64,000 nt of DNA from Doris montereyensis (GCA_037039925.1 JAXRKP010000656.1:103501-167500), one strand, 5' to 3'; shown: positions 47,638 to 61,130, counted from the first letter of the stretch. Notes: generated by a model not told the origin, from the letters alone. Made by a program: numbers and translations.

Positions 47638-48335
47638 CAGTCGCAGCCGTTTAATTGGAACAGCACCGCTCCATGGAAATCGTTCCAATTAAGCGGACTG
47701 TATCCAGTTAGCGGCATCCCTTTAGGGAAGGACCTCTTTATAGTGTATGATACATGATAAATGGTACAGGTAGGTATGTCCATTTCTTCTGTATGCAATG
47801 TTTTATATATATAATATTGGCGACCCCATACAATAGCAATTTTACCCTGGGTGTGTTTCAAAAATCCCAATTGATGTATTAAACACACATTACAATACTT
47901 TTGTTTAAAATGCACATAAACATGTTAAATGCACATACATGTACATATTTAAGTAGGTTCTTCCGAAGATTATTAAGTACAGTACAAAGAAATTCACTCT
48001 GGTGATTACGTTCAATGTGTGGCCGCAACCCCTACAGATCTAAATTCAGCATCTAGCCAGTCATTCTATTCTAGGTGACATAAAAAAAATATCATAGCAT
48101 AGTATAATGATCGTACATTCCATCTGAACTGAACAACTGGTAAGTGTTAGGATTTTACGCTACAGTGACATCCACATTAGAATTTTTTTACTAGATTTAA
48201 GACAATGTCAATGACCATTTTTACCGTTCCAATTAAACAGTATATTTTCCACTAGAAACACTTTTGTCCAAGAAGAATCGCATCAATTAAGCGGCTGTTC
48301 CATATAAGCAACGTTCCAATTATCGACTTGAACTG
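47638..48335. mobile_element. Tigger/pogo-like MITE (698 bp)
   Basis: The left end is CAGTCGCAGCCGTTTAATTG and the right end, reverse complemented, CAGTTCAAGTCGATAATTGG, both flanked by TA. GTTCCAATTAAGCGG-type motifs recur near both ends. No transposase is present. Confidence 0.7.
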
Positions 48336-48511
48336 TATATATATAGTATTATTATTATTATTATTATTGGTTTTTTATGGTAATCAAAAATTTTAACTAC
48401 GTAACCATTGCCGTAGCCCAAAAATAATAAATAATAATAACATGGCACATGCATACATTTTAGTTATGGAAAGGAGATTTATATAAGAACTCCTCTGTTA
48501 AGAAGCTAAAT

Positions 48512-48515
48512 ATAT

Positions 48516-48610
<95 letters not shown>
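48512..48610. repeat. (TA)n microsatellite
   Basis: About 100 bp of alternating TA. A shorter (ATT)n lies at 48348-48368. Confidence 0.97.
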
Positions 48611-48611
<1 letters not shown>

Positions 48612-51600
48612 GTAATCTGCTAACATTCAGGCATTCTAAATGTCTTTTGAGTAAATGTCACACATGCTCTTTCTAAAAATAGAAACATTATCAACTTCTA
48701 TTTATGACAAATTGAAAAAGGACAGTCTCTTGATTTTTGGCCAACAATGATACATACAGATCTATATGTGTATACTAGGTGACAATAAAAACACGAAAAC
48801 AAACAAAGAATACCCCCTCCCTTCTCCCCCCCCCCAAAAAAAATGTAGTCAGCTAACATACATGTATGGATTGTTGCATAAATACAAAACAATTAAAACA
48901 AACCTGCGGCACTTAGTATGAAAAGAAGTTAGGTTGAAATATCAAATCATTAAAAAGTAATACCGGTACTGATAGTACGAGTTGGAGATGACCTCTATTT
49001 CTCCCAATGCATACTTACTATTGCACACACAATGATAAATTTTCAACTCCGAACATTGGTAACGATGATCTGCTGTAGTGTGAGTATAAATCCTGAGTGT
49101 TTCGAAAAGTAGTAAAACTTATACAACGCGGTCCTGTTCGTCAGAAAACCCTAAAGATAAAAGTCCTATGGGGCTTACATCCGAGCTATGAGGGTTCCAC
49201 GACTGATCCTTTTTGTATTTAATCCAAATGACTGTGTAGTAACCAATTTAGTACCGGTTTGGTACAGTGTGGAGCTGTTCCATCCTGCTAAACCTTGAAA
49301 CAATTAATGATTGTCTCTTTCTTTCACTCCGACACGGTCTCTCAGGTTTCTCCAAACTGCTAAAAGATTTTTAGATAACGATCATTCTTCACAGTGACAT
49401 AGTTACCTTGATCGTCAAAGAAAGAAAAACAGCCCGATGATCCCATGAAAGTATTGAAAGCTAAATGCAGCTGTAACTGTAACCGTTTGGTCATGAAGAC
49501 CTTTATTCGTAGCCTACACTCTGTCACGACCTGTTGACCCCACAGGAAATATGTAATTTTTACTATTAACATAACACTAACAGTTTGTGTAAAAAAAATG
49601 CTTCTTTTCTTTCTTCTTATATTATGTCTTTTTTTCTTTCTTCGTGGGAAGACAGCAAGACAATAAAACTAGACTTTTACTGGAAATGCTTGATGAACAG
49701 GGAGTGAATTGCTTTTGCCTCACCATCATGTAAACATTTTATAAATGATTTGAGATTTACGTCACACAAATTGTGTTAGTGTTAGTACTGTTAGTTTGAA
49801 TTAGATAGGTTGTGTTCAAATTCAATGCTGATTGAAATAACGTTGACATGAAATCTTTGGTTTTAATGCGTTTAGTCACATGGAATGTGTGGAAAAGCAT
49901 TCAAACAAAAAATAATACATAATATAAAACTACTACAGAGTCCTTTCAAATTGTTTTGGGATCTTTGCTAAACGTTTACAAATACAAGGCATAAAGTGAC
50001 ACTTACAAACAAACTGTCCCCCCCCCTTCCTCTATCCCTCCTTCTCTGTTCGTCTATCTCTGTTGTTCCCATCTATTCAGTTTATCTATGTAAATATATC
50101 TGTTTTATATATATATATCCAGCTATAGATCATACTCAGTACGATGTATTTTCTACCAGACCTATCTTATTACTGCTATGTAAATGTAATGGAAAGTTTC
50201 TACTTCAGCTACTCTTTAGCTCTGTGTATTTTTTGTACTGCGTGCACTAAATCTGCATTATTATGCTATACATATTAATACTCATACTGTTGGGTGCTCT
50301 GGCATTCTGTTTGCTTGGCTGTCTTGATAGCAATGCAAAGAAAATTGACATTACATATTCAAACAGTCGCCTTCCAAATCAGATCTGAAAAAGAAAAAGA
50401 AAAAAAACCTAGAGTGCTATGCCTCGAAACAATCAATATAAAAATAACGATCACCTTCAAGATGCACACTGCTCATCTCCCTTTACTTTAACACACATTG
50501 AATGACATTGTGTCAGAGTCAAAGCCCAAACTCTCTAGCACTAGCAATACTAGCAGTTGTAATTTGCTTGTTACTTTACTAAATGAGTAAATGTCGATAA
50601 GAAACTGTTAAACATGTGCAAACAAATCCTTGACTTAGAATTTCGTTATAGTGTTATAGTTATAATTTTCCACGTATGGATATATATATATATGTGTTAT
50701 ATATAACTGCTCTATTTCTATGCTGTAGTTAGAGTTAGTACATGTGTACTGTAACGGTGTGTGGTGATGAGGAAGGAATGGTGATCAGCTGACAGTGACA
50801 AGGACGAAGTAGTGCTAGATTCTAGAGTAAATCGACACACTGAACTGTTCTGGCTCACACAGCCCAGGACAAACAGATCAAAGTATCAAAGTTAAACTAC
50901 TGGGTGGCTGTGGCTGGTGAAGTTTAATAATTTATGATAAATTCAACAGTGCCGATGATCCCTCAATCGGAGAGAACAATTCAACAATAACAAAACTATG
51001 TCGGCGGTCAATGGCTGTGGTTGTCAATTCCATCTAACTATCTAGTTCAGCTCCAGCCTCAGGAGTTATCAGCTTATTATGATTCTACCGTTCTGACTTG
51101 ATCTTGTACTGTTTCCACTCCCCCTTATATCGGCCACATGCGGACGTCTGGCTGTGGTAAAGCTGCTGTCGTCATGCACCCGCCATGACCGACTAAAAAC
51201 CAGCATCAATACAATTCGATAATACAACAAACAATCATCATATGCACAAACACTATGAAATTCACACCAGCGCATTTGAAGGACAACATGGACTAGTCTA
51301 ACAAAGTATCCAAATATAACTTGACCTTATTCAACATGAAATAGGAGAAAGGAGGCGAGCCAGGGATTGAGACCATTAAAATATCTAGTAAAAAAAGGGA
51401 TATAAAATGATAGAAAAGAAAGATCGTTATAAAACTAATGTCTGTAAAAAGTTTTCATCCCCCCCCCATGGACATCCATGGATATCAATTATTCATTGAA
51501 TAGTCTATTATTACTAACTAAGCGACAAATAAACAACAAACATTACAATTACATACTAACAGTACGTAATTATAACAACCTTTCCAGCTTTTCTTGGTAA

Positions 51601-51829
51601 TTGTATTATTTTCTTCAATTTTTTACATACCGGTACCTTAAATGCATTTTATTAGGCTCTACTATTCAACAAAAGACTTGCACATATCATCTTATGTCTT
51701 TGTATAGATCTGTAGGTTGAAATCCTCTCGACAACTCATCACTCATTTCACAAGAGTTCTGTTTTTGTTTTTTTATTTCTCTGCAAGTACCGGTAGTCTG
51801 GATTCATAAACTGTCTGGAAAGTTATGAA
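48611..51829. other. Intergenic, no gene seen
   Basis: AT-rich DNA with a C-run near 48826, a (TA) patch near 50681 and short frames without recognisable domains. I see no tRNA, rRNA or exon with paired splice sites. Confidence 0.4.
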
Positions 51830-52027
51830 CAACACTTTTGAATTTTAAACATTTAGAAATTAAAAAAGTTATGAACAACACTTTTTGAATTTTAAAAATC
51901 CATTTAGAAATAAAAAAAGTTATGAACAACACTTTTTGAATTTTAAAAATCCATTTAGAAATAAAAAAAGTTATGAACAACACTTTTTGAATTTTAAAAA
52001 TCCATTTAGAAATAAAAAAAGTTATGA
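51830..52027. repeat. ~52-bp minisatellite, 4 copies
   Basis: The unit is AAAGTTATGAACAACACTTT, TTGAATTTTAAAAATCC and ATTTAGAAATAAAA. Confidence 0.92.
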
Positions 52028-53114
52028 GAACCTGATTTTTTTCAGACATAAATTTTTTTATTGGTGTCTTTCAATTTGGCATAAATTGCATAAAATATAT
52101 AAAAATAAAATATGAAATAATAACAATATGAAATGAGACATAGTTTTTTTAACAGCATTTTCAAACGGTACAAGTACCGTATACGTAAGTCATAGGGTGT
52201 AAACGGGAAAAAATGAAGCTGTAAATCAATTACTTTATGCTCTACACAAGGATGTGAATTTACACAAAAAATCCAAATCCTGAGATCAAAATCAGTAAAT
52301 ATATGGCTTAGATTACTTAGAAGCAGTTTTGAAGCCATACGATCCAAAATTATGGACATAAACTCTTCAATTGTTATTATAATTCTAGACAATTATATAG
52401 AAAGTGAGCCTAATCTTTTTCAGTAGTCTCGACTACATTATCTTAAAAAATATGGAACTCTGAATTTCGATGAAAACGCAATTTCACGCAGAAGCGGAGA
52501 AATTATAAGATATGGACGAATTGAAAAGTTTCGAAGAAATATATTTGAAACAACTTAATAATTAAGAAAAAAAACATGCAACTGCAACGTTTAGGTAATT
52601 GCATGTGCTGAATTCAAAAATGAGCTCTAACTCTAAGTGAAGGTAAAATCAATAGTTTCTGCTCAATATACTAAGTTTTCCATGAACAAACTAAAATGAC
52701 TCAGAAAAAAATATCTGAAAGCAAAGTAAAAACAATTTCTTTGCTAGATGAAGATCACAGACAATTATATAATAGATATATAAGTATAATCATACAATAT
52801 TATAACACATTTCAGAAACATTTTAGGACAATATCAGTAGGCTACCGTATTACAAATGGGTCAATATAAAATTCATTCTACCTACTCGTATTTCTCTTTT
52901 TCCTCCAGGAGGTGCGGATGTTGACTGGCACTTTATGCCCTAAATGGTTCAAATGCCTGCGATATAAAATATCATTAATATCAATAGAACCAGACGAATT
53001 AATTGTTTCTCCATACAAAAGCTTTCTCGCTTTAATCATGCTCATTGATAACAACTGTGCCTCCGGAAACAACAAAGTGTTTTGGTTTATTCAGAAGAAT
53101 AGATCTTGTCAAGT
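52028..53114. other. Intergenic, no feature seen
   Basis: AT-rich, with small open frames on both strands and no domain or repeat. Confidence 0.4.
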
Positions 53115-53129
53115 TTAACCCTTTCCTGC

Positions 53130-53480
53130 CTAATGCGGCCATTTGTGACTGCCGCCAAATATGTCTGCCTCGATGCCTAATGCGGCCATTTGTGACTGCC
53201 ACTGCCAAATATTTCTGCCTCGATGCCTAATGCGGCCATTTGTGACTGCCGCCAAATATTTCTGCCTCGATGCCTAATGCGGCCATTTGTGACTGCCGCC
53301 AAATATTTCTGCCTCGATGCCTAATGCGACCCGATTTGTGACCGCGAAATTTGTTTTGCCTCGATGCCTAATGCGACCCGATGTGACCGCGAAATTTGTT
53401 TTGCCTCGATGCCTAATGCGACCCGATGTGACCGCGAAATTTGTTTTGCCTCGATGCCTAATGCGACCTGACGCGTCTGT
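53130..53480. repeat. Two linked ~45-bp tandem repeats in the piggyBac end
   Basis: About four units of CCTCGATGCCTAATGCGGCC, ATTTGTGACTGCCGCC, AAATATTTCTG change into about four of CCTCGATGCCTAATGCGACC, CGATGTGACCGCG, AAATTTGTTTTG. Both carry the CCTAATGCG motif of the terminus itself. Confidence 0.9.
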
Positions 53481-54373
53481 GTACTTACTACTGTACTATA
53501 GACACTTTTTAAACGAAATAAACGAAAGTTCCAACTGGTACTATAGCTAAAAGCGAAAGTAGAACTCTCCGATACAGAAAACCGCATATTTTTATCTGCT
53601 CTCTATTTCTATCTTTGGAGTCCATTGGACTCTAAAATCGTCAATTTTTGACCTACGGATCTGAAATTTCGTGACTTTTTCTAATTTGACCCCTAAGTGA
53701 CCAACCCAAATTTGGTTTGTCTCACGTGCATGGTTTGCTCACCCCAAAAAGGCCTCCGCTGGATTTTGAGATTTGCTTCTATTGGGGTCCGCTGGACCCC
53801 TCACAAATAAATAGAAAATATGGAGAAACCTCCTATTTCATACTTTGGGGTCCGCTTGGACCCCATGGCATTTTAGTGCTATAGTTCCAATTTTATGGGT
53901 ATGTTCCAAATAAATCAATGTCAAATCAAAAGTAGTGGTGTAACTTGCAAGAAAAAATGAGTTTTAGAACCCAGCACAGTGTACCTGCAACTGCAATACA
54001 GCAAGATCATTTTGTATAGCGCTTTTAGTTTTTGTCGAATCCACAAAGCGCTTTGTACAACAATTATGTACTTCCCTGAGCAGCCATACTCCTTGATGGA
54101 TTAGACAAGTTCCCATTGTAATTGTAGCCTTATCTTGATATATATATGTCTTATTGCTGGATAATAGTAGTAGCACATTGCGTGAGGAAATGTGTGCATA
54201 TATATAATATAGTTCATACTAATACTAGTAATACATAATACTATAGCCTCTCCCTAAAGCTGACTTTAACTAACCACTAGATAACACTGCAAGTGCAACT
54301 GCAGTGTACATTTAAACATCAATGAAAACAAATATTTAGTTTTTGGGTGACTAGAGATTTTTATTAGATAACA

Positions 54374-55970
54374 TTAACATTGAAAATGAAAAAAAAACCC
54401 AAATGAACAAAAATATGCTTGGGTAGTATGAATTTTTAAAAAGTGTTGAGCATTTTCTTGAGCGAATCTAGGTGGATTCACAAATGAAGCAGACTTTTTT
54501 TTTACTACGCAGTGCTCGTTGCAAACATAGCTATCACATTTTGAGCAGACTTGCTTCACTTTCCTGTCTTTCTTTCTTGGGCACCGACTACATCTTCCTT
54601 TCCCCCTTCTCTCTTTCGACCTTCTCCCCACGTGGTTGCCTCATTTCCAAGATTCCATTCAAGTTTCAAAATTTCATATGCTAACTTCACCCTTCTATTT
54701 GTTTTCGCCAGCTCCATTCTTCTTTGTAGATGCGCTAACACCAACTCTTTAGCCAAAAGCTCGTTAAAGGATCCTCGGTCTTTGTAAGACTTTTTGTCTG
54801 CCGAAAAGACTTTCTTGTACATAACATGCTCTGCCACGGCTGCTGTGTCCAACAGGTTGTAAAATATAACCATCGGCCACCTTCTGGTTTTTCTCTTGCA
54901 GGAAAAACTGTGACACATGTAGTCGAATGTGTCAACACCACCCTTTGTTTTAGTTTTATTGTAGTATTTTACAATCTCTAGCTTCTTTTTCCCCTCCTGG
55001 TCAACAACAACTGCATGGTGCATTGTAATTGTACTTAGCAGCACAACATGTTTTTGCATTAGACTTGTATGCAACCAAGCTCTTGTCTTCTGTAAACAGG
55101 AAACTGCTTTCAAACTTACCTATTCCCTTTCCTGTCTGGAATTCTTTGGGGAGAAAGGCTTTGTTTTTTTCTGACAGTGCCCACAATGGACAATCCTTTC
55201 CTAGACAGATGGTCTGCGAGCTCTACATCAGTGAAGAAATTATCGCAACTGATATTTCTCCCACTCCCAACTCCCAGTCTTGTGATGTGGTGTACTTAGC
55301 TCCTTCACTGTCTCTCTGCCAAGGTTCGTCCTTCTTTCGCCATGTTTCCCCAAGTAGGAATTGCCTGGAGAGGTTATGCAGTTTGGCTATCACTATCACA
55401 AATCATGAAGAGCTTAAGACCATACTTATCCGGCTTGCTTGGAAGATATTGCAGGAATTTGCACCGTCCTCTCCATGGAACCAGCTGTTCGTCTACTGTT
55501 AGACATTGTGATGGGGTGTAATTTTCTCTGTAGATTCTTGTTTACCTCATCAAACAGATCTCTCATAGGGGCAAATATATCTCTGTCAGTGTCACGTCTG
55601 CTGGACCTTGTTACTTGTTGCCTTGTCATCAAAGCGAAGAGCAGCAGAGAGTTCAATGAAGCGCTTCAAACTCATAACACACATGGCCACGCTGTCAAGT
55701 GTCAGCTGAAGTTCCATACCATATCTTTGACACTTTGAGCAGATTGACTTTCCGTGCTCCGAGATGGATATATAGGCCGAATAATGCTTTCATTTCAGTA
55801 AAATCTGTTGGTTGCCATCTTGATCCTTTGCGTCTAACACCCTCTTTGTTCGTCATTTTGACAATAATATTGATGACTCTGTCTGTAAATATTCGATGAA
55901 ATGTTGCCGCAGCTGAGTCGATGTCTTTCGGATTATTGAAACAAATGCAAAGATGCTTCCCACTTGACAA
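54374..55970 (-). pseudogene. piggyBac transposase, frameshifted
   Basis: Fragments in order on the minus strand: the N-terminal core WQPTDFTEMKALFGLYIHLG (55970-55695); TVDEQLVPWRGRCKF near 55480 (first catalytic Asp of the DDD triad); DNFFTD near 55250 (second Asp); YYNKTKTKGGVDTFDYMC near 54960 with both C-terminal acidic residues; KTRRWPMVIFYNLLDTA; and a cysteine-rich zinc-binding end CSRCPRKKDRKVKQVC...CSKC...CNEHC near 54560. All catalytic acidic residues are visible, but several frameshifts and at least one stop separate the pieces, and the acidic N terminus is missing. It is probably inactive. It could be the autonomous relative of the two deleted elements, as the termini are alike. 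Confidence 0.85.
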
Positions 55971-56584
55971 ATCGATCTACACATGTTTATACTTTAAGTA
56001 AGTAATTACTAAGAAAATATATGGGGTCCATTGGACCCCAAAGGTAGAAATAGGGGTTTCCATTAATTTCTTCATTCATGTCAGTGTCAGGGGGTCCGCT
56101 TGGACCCCATGTGATATAAATAGGATGTTACCACTATACTTATATTAAAAGGTAGGGGGGTCTATCAGTCCCCCAAAAGCTGAAATAGGAATATTTAGGT
56201 AGGGTATGAAATAGGGTTAAGGGGGAGCCTCTACTCTCGCTCTCAGACCACTTTTTTTCATATTACTTTTAACTTTTATGTTGTATACAAGTCAGACAGG
56301 CATCGGTATGCCATATTTGACTGCTTTTTTAGATTGCATATGAATTTTGTGCGTGGCGGGCATAATTCGGGGTCCGAGACCCCTAAAATGATATAATCTA
56401 TGGAAAATTACTTCTCCCTTATCCATATTATGAATTCATTGAAATTTGCTGTGAAGGTAGGTATGAATACAGTATTGAGGCCTATTTGAAATAGAACATT
56501 TTTAATGTTCATATGAGTTAAAGTTAAAGACTGTGAGGCCGCAGCAGAATTTCCTTCATTTTCTCAGATTATTTCTGAAAAAAA

Positions 56585-56745
56585 TCCATTTGTGGGCAGT
56601 GGACAGGTAAGCACCTGTACAGGGAGTAGATGATCCCGCGCTCCATGAGTCTCCGGCTGCCTTGCAGGCGGGTCTTGGTTGCCCAAAGGCTAAGGAGTTG
56701 ACCATGACAGAAAATAACCTGCTGCCATGCAGTCCAGTCTTGAAT
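56585..56745 (+). mobile_element. LINE 5'-region repeat, reverse of 45590-45890
   Basis: GGACAGGTAAGCACCTGTAC, then GAGTCTCC, GCTGCCTTGCAGGC and GCCCAAAGGCTAAGGAGTT match the LINE 5' block in the opposite orientation. Confidence 0.65.
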
Positions 56746-56749
56746 GACC

Positions 56750-57030
56750 AAAGAAATGTGTACGTTTTTCTACCGGTGGGTGTTGAGCAGAAAACACAGT
56801 TTCGATCTCGCGCCAACATATGAAACCAGTTTTTCTTTGCAATTGCATGGAACTGTTCTAGTGGCATTGCAGGAGCCTGCACACCTGGCCTTCTGTTCTC
56901 AGGAATGCCGTGCTTCGTGAGAATAACACCAGCTCTTGCTGTCAATCCATCTTGGAGCATGAGTTTGAACTTTTTTAGTCCGATCTTTTTTGCCGTGGGA
57001 TCTCTCGTCAATGATGAATGAATATAAAAT
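56750..57030 (-). pseudogene. piggyBac/PGBD4-like transposase C-terminal fragment
   Basis: The minus-strand frame reads TRDPTAKKIGLKKFKLMLQD, then GLTARAG, ENRRPGVQAPAMPLEQFH and NCVFCSTPTGRKTYTFLW. The order (helical segment with KKFKL, a spacer, a His-Phe segment, then CxxC with a basic stretch) is that of the C terminus of PGBD4-like transposases, which end in a cysteine-rich domain. It is distinct from the element at 53119. The frame continues into the LINE 5' repeat at 56745, so the end of the domain is lost. Family assignment is tentative. Confidence 0.5.
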
Positions 57031-57299
57031 AAACGAAGTGGCTATTGGTCCGTACTTACCCCAAGAAGGTACCCTATTCTTGTCCGTACGGACCAAGAGA
57101 AACTAAATTCTTCTTGTGGTCCATACCTTAGAGTAGAGGAAGACTAGGGGAGAGAGCCGATCGTTCTTTGTGTGTGCTAGATCTAGATCTAGTACAAACT
57201 TGAAGCCAGTGGGCGGGGCTTATCGCCATCACGCTACACCCAACTTTCATTGCCGTCGTGTACTGTAAACACTGAAACAAAACTCTCTGTCTGTCTATC

Positions 57300-57875
<576 letters not shown>

Positions 57876-59745
57876 TCATTGACCTGGAAATAGAATTAGT
57901 TTGCTGATAGTTTGACGACTGTTACTAGTGTTACATTTTAATTTTTCTTTTAACTTGGCATTGAATATCTTTCCTGCATTATATATTATGGAATACCTCA
58001 CTTGAAGATATTTTTCAGCAACTGCCTTTAACAACAGAATAACTATAACCTTCTTGGTCAAGCATGGGAAGTATACAAAGTGGAAACAATAGATTTACTG
58101 AGGAAAGACTTCATTATACTTTGTAAGAGTTTGGAACAGGTAATATTACACAATCTTCCACCATCACTTGAAGCAACATATTTTCTAAAACGTTTCTCAT
58201 TACAATTACTCACAAGTAAGACAAATTTCAATGACATCTTTTGATGGTATTGATAACCCCCTCTGGTTTTTACAGCAATCAATGAATGACATGGAGACAA
58301 TACATCTTCAACTAATACTGTAATAGTAATAGTAATACTTCTAAACAAAATTCACAGCGAATGGTTTGTTTTAATTTTGAAACAACAAAACCTGCAATAT
58401 ATGCAACAATTTTCTCTGAACACATTGAAAGTTGATGATTGATAATTAATAAAATAATCCTCAGTTCTATGATCTTCACAATGTCTTCCAATACTCTACT
58501 TTTAGTGACTGACTTATTAATAAGGGTTACAATACTGACGGAATCTCTTGGTCACAAGTAGTACTGCTGCTGATGGAACTGGAAGCGGTCAAAATTGTAA
58601 TTGATTCTAAAGGCAAGCAGTTACCTCTTGTGGCGTCTTGAACTTCATTGTGGGTCAAAAGCTGCTTGTATTTGTATGCTTTTGAAAACTGCCGAGCAGT
58701 TGGATTGTTACTGGATCCTCCCATACTTCTATCTTACCAAAAACAAGTTCTATGTGATCTTGGCTAAATTTTATATGACAGTAAAAATGTCATATCAAAA
58801 TCATGAGACATAATCAATGTTTTATTTTTATAGATAGAAATTACACTATCAATACACATGATGAACCCAAGGAAACCAGTCTTCCTTTTTCCAACAACAA
58901 GAGGTAAACCATTCACAGGTTCTTTTAAAGAAAGAATATAGGACTTTGTTTCTAGCAAATACGTTTCAAACATCTCATAATTTTTCTCTTGCATTGGAGA
59001 TTTCCAACCATTTGATTTCAAATTTCTAGAATTTAGAATACCAAATAAACAACTAAATACATGTAAAAATCTAATTGTGGCTTCACACCCTTGAAAACCT
59101 GGAATGCCTTCCTTCAAACAAAATTCTAAAGAAGATGCGACAGAATCACTTCTTAATGTTTGTGCTGCTAATTTTACATTCATTTTTTTTAAACCAAAGA
59201 ATATGGCTTGATCTTAGTTTGTTGCCTAGGTGTAGGCCCTCATTGACTTGTAGTTTGTGTAAGAGGTCAATATAATCCAATTTTATAAAATCATTACCAA
59301 TGCACATTGTTTTTTTTTGCTGCAAAAGTATTGCGGACAAATTTTAACATGTGGCATGCATCAAGGAATACATAAACATTTCTAAAAGTATTAGTTACAG
59401 GGTGAAGAAAAAAGGTTTGATATCAATAGCATTAGAATCATGGGTTTGAATAGCAACACTTAACTCTTTTAACATAGCAATATTCGATGCCGACCCGTCA
59501 TGTGTCAGAGAAAGAATTTCAATACCTATTTCATACAATTTTTCTATACAAGTTGTCACTAAGTTCCATAACTACCATGATAAAGGTCAAAGCTTCCTTA
59601 GCAACTGGCAAGCTATCATCATCAAGTCCTGTCCCTAAGTCTACATGGCCATGGTAATGGTATTGAGTTCCATTCCATTCCACATGCTGTCTAATTGCTA
59701 TCTCATCCATAACAAGACTACATGGCCATGGTATTGAGTTCCATT
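57876..59745 (-). pseudogene. P-element/THAP9-type transposase, frameshifted, 5' truncated
   Basis: Minus-strand order: MDEIAIRQHVEWNGTQYH and GHVDLGTGLDDDSLPVAKEA (59745-59600); IEILSLTHDGSASN near 59490; VYVFLDACHMLKFVRNTF near 59360; LLHKLQVNEGLHLGNKLR; MNVKLAAQTLRSDSVASSLE; an ATIRFLHVFSCLFGILNSR segment; KRKTGFLGFIMCIDS; QDHIELVFGKI; NNPTARQFSKAYK near 58700; and a C-terminal segment ending LLLKAVAEKYLQVRY...LILFPGQ at 57877. These are conserved blocks of P-element transposases, whose RNase H-like core uses Asp in blocks like DE(M/I) and DG(S/A). There are at least four frameshifts, two at homopolymers (59408-59413 and 59183-59190). The N-terminal THAP domain is not found; the minisatellite at 59633-60800 takes its place. 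Confidence 0.85.
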
Positions 59746-60800
59746 CCATTCCACATGCTGTCTAATTGCTATCTCATCCATAACAAGACTACATGGCCGT
59801 GGTATTGAGTTCCATCCCATTCCACATGCTGTCTAATTGCCATCTCATCCATAACAAGACCACATGGCCATGGTATTGAGTTCCATCCCATTCCACATGC
59901 TGTCTAATTGCCATCTCACCCATAACAAGACTACATGGCCATGGTATTGAGTTCCATCCCATTCCACATGCTGTCTAATTGCCATCTCATCCATAACAAG
60001 ACTACATGGCCATGGTAATGGTATTGAGTTCCATCCCATTCCACATGCTGTCTAATTGCTATCTCACCCATAACAAGACTACATGGCCATGGTAATGGTA
60101 TCGAGTTCCATCCCATTCCACATGCTGTCTAATTGCCATCTCATCCATAACAAGACTACATGGCCATGGTATTGAGTTCCATCCCATTCCACATGCTGTC
60201 TAATTGCTATCTCATCCATAACAAGACTAACATGGCCATGGTAATGGTATTGAGTTCCATCCCATTCCACATGCTGTCTAATTGCCATCTCATCCATAAC
60301 AAGACTACATGGCCATGGTAATGGTATTGAGTTCCATCCCATTCCACATGCTGTCTAATTGCCATCTCATCCATAACAAGACTACATGGCCATGGTAATG
60401 GTATTGAGTTCCATCCCATTCCACATGCTGTCTAATTGCCATCTCATCCATAACAAGACTACATGGCCATGGTAATGGTATTGAGTTCCATCCCATTCCA
60501 CATGCTGTCTAATTGCCATCTCATCCATAACAAGACTACATGGCCATGGTAATGGTATTGAATTTCCACAGTAGTCCTTGTCTAGTTTTTAGTGTTCTGT
60601 CCCACGCCCAAGGTGTCGAAGCACAAACACAGACTGTCAATCACATACATTACATTTACATCCATCTAGGGAAAAGTCAGGGGAATCCATGTCATCAAGC
60701 GTTAACAAGACTACATGGCCATGGCCATGGCATTGAGTTCCATCCCATTCCACATGCTGTCTAATTGCCATGTCATCCATAACAAGACTACATGGCCATG
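59633..60800 (-). repeat. 71/77-bp minisatellite made of P-type transposase coding sequence, 13 copies
   Basis: Twelve contiguous copies and one after a gap (60700-60800). Each unit on the minus strand reads SLVMDEMAIRQHVEWDGTQ, then YHYHGHV or YHGHV; a 6-bp duplication explains the 77/71 forms. The first unit (59633-59710) continues into VDLGTGLDDDS of the transposase; later units loop back to SLVMDEM. Unit length is 2 modulo 3, so each copy changes frame and no long protein results. Confidence 0.9.
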
Positions 60801-60854
60801 GTAACATTGTAAGAAATATCCATGGCTTACAAAATATAATGGGGATTATTTAGT

Positions 60855-61130
60855 GAAACCTGCCATTATACAAATACAAATACAATGTATACAAATACAA
60901 TGTATACAAATGTATACAAATACAATTACAATGTATACAAATACAAATACAATGTATACAAATACAATTACAATGTATACAAAATAACAATGTATACAAA
61001 TACAATTACAATGTATACAAATACAAAGACAATAGTATTTAAATAAATTATCAATGCCTTAGGATGAGGAAGAAATTACAATGTATACAAATACAATTAC
61101 AAGAAAAATACAAATACAATTATACATGGA
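60855..61130. repeat. TACAAATACAAT-type AT-rich repeat
   Basis: Irregular tandem units of AATGTATACAAATACAATTA, most regular at 60885-61025. Confidence 0.85.

Larger units (their letters stand above)
53119..56400 (-). mobile_element. Decayed piggyBac element with subterminal repeats
   Basis: The left end is clear: TTAA (53115-53118) then CCCTTTCCTGCCTAATGCGG, similar to the termini of the deleted elements at 11933 and 25915. Tandem repeats (53130-53480) and GGGGTCC palindromes follow, then the transposase (54374-55970, minus), then more palindromes (56023, 56091, 56369). The right end is not certain; TTAA at 56216 preceded by ATAGGG is a candidate, although the last palindrome lies beyond it. 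Confidence 0.6.

Noticed and set aside
54556..55502. Plus-strand open frames opposite the piggyBac transposase
   Set aside because: They are antisense shadows; the minus-strand reading has clear transposase motifs.
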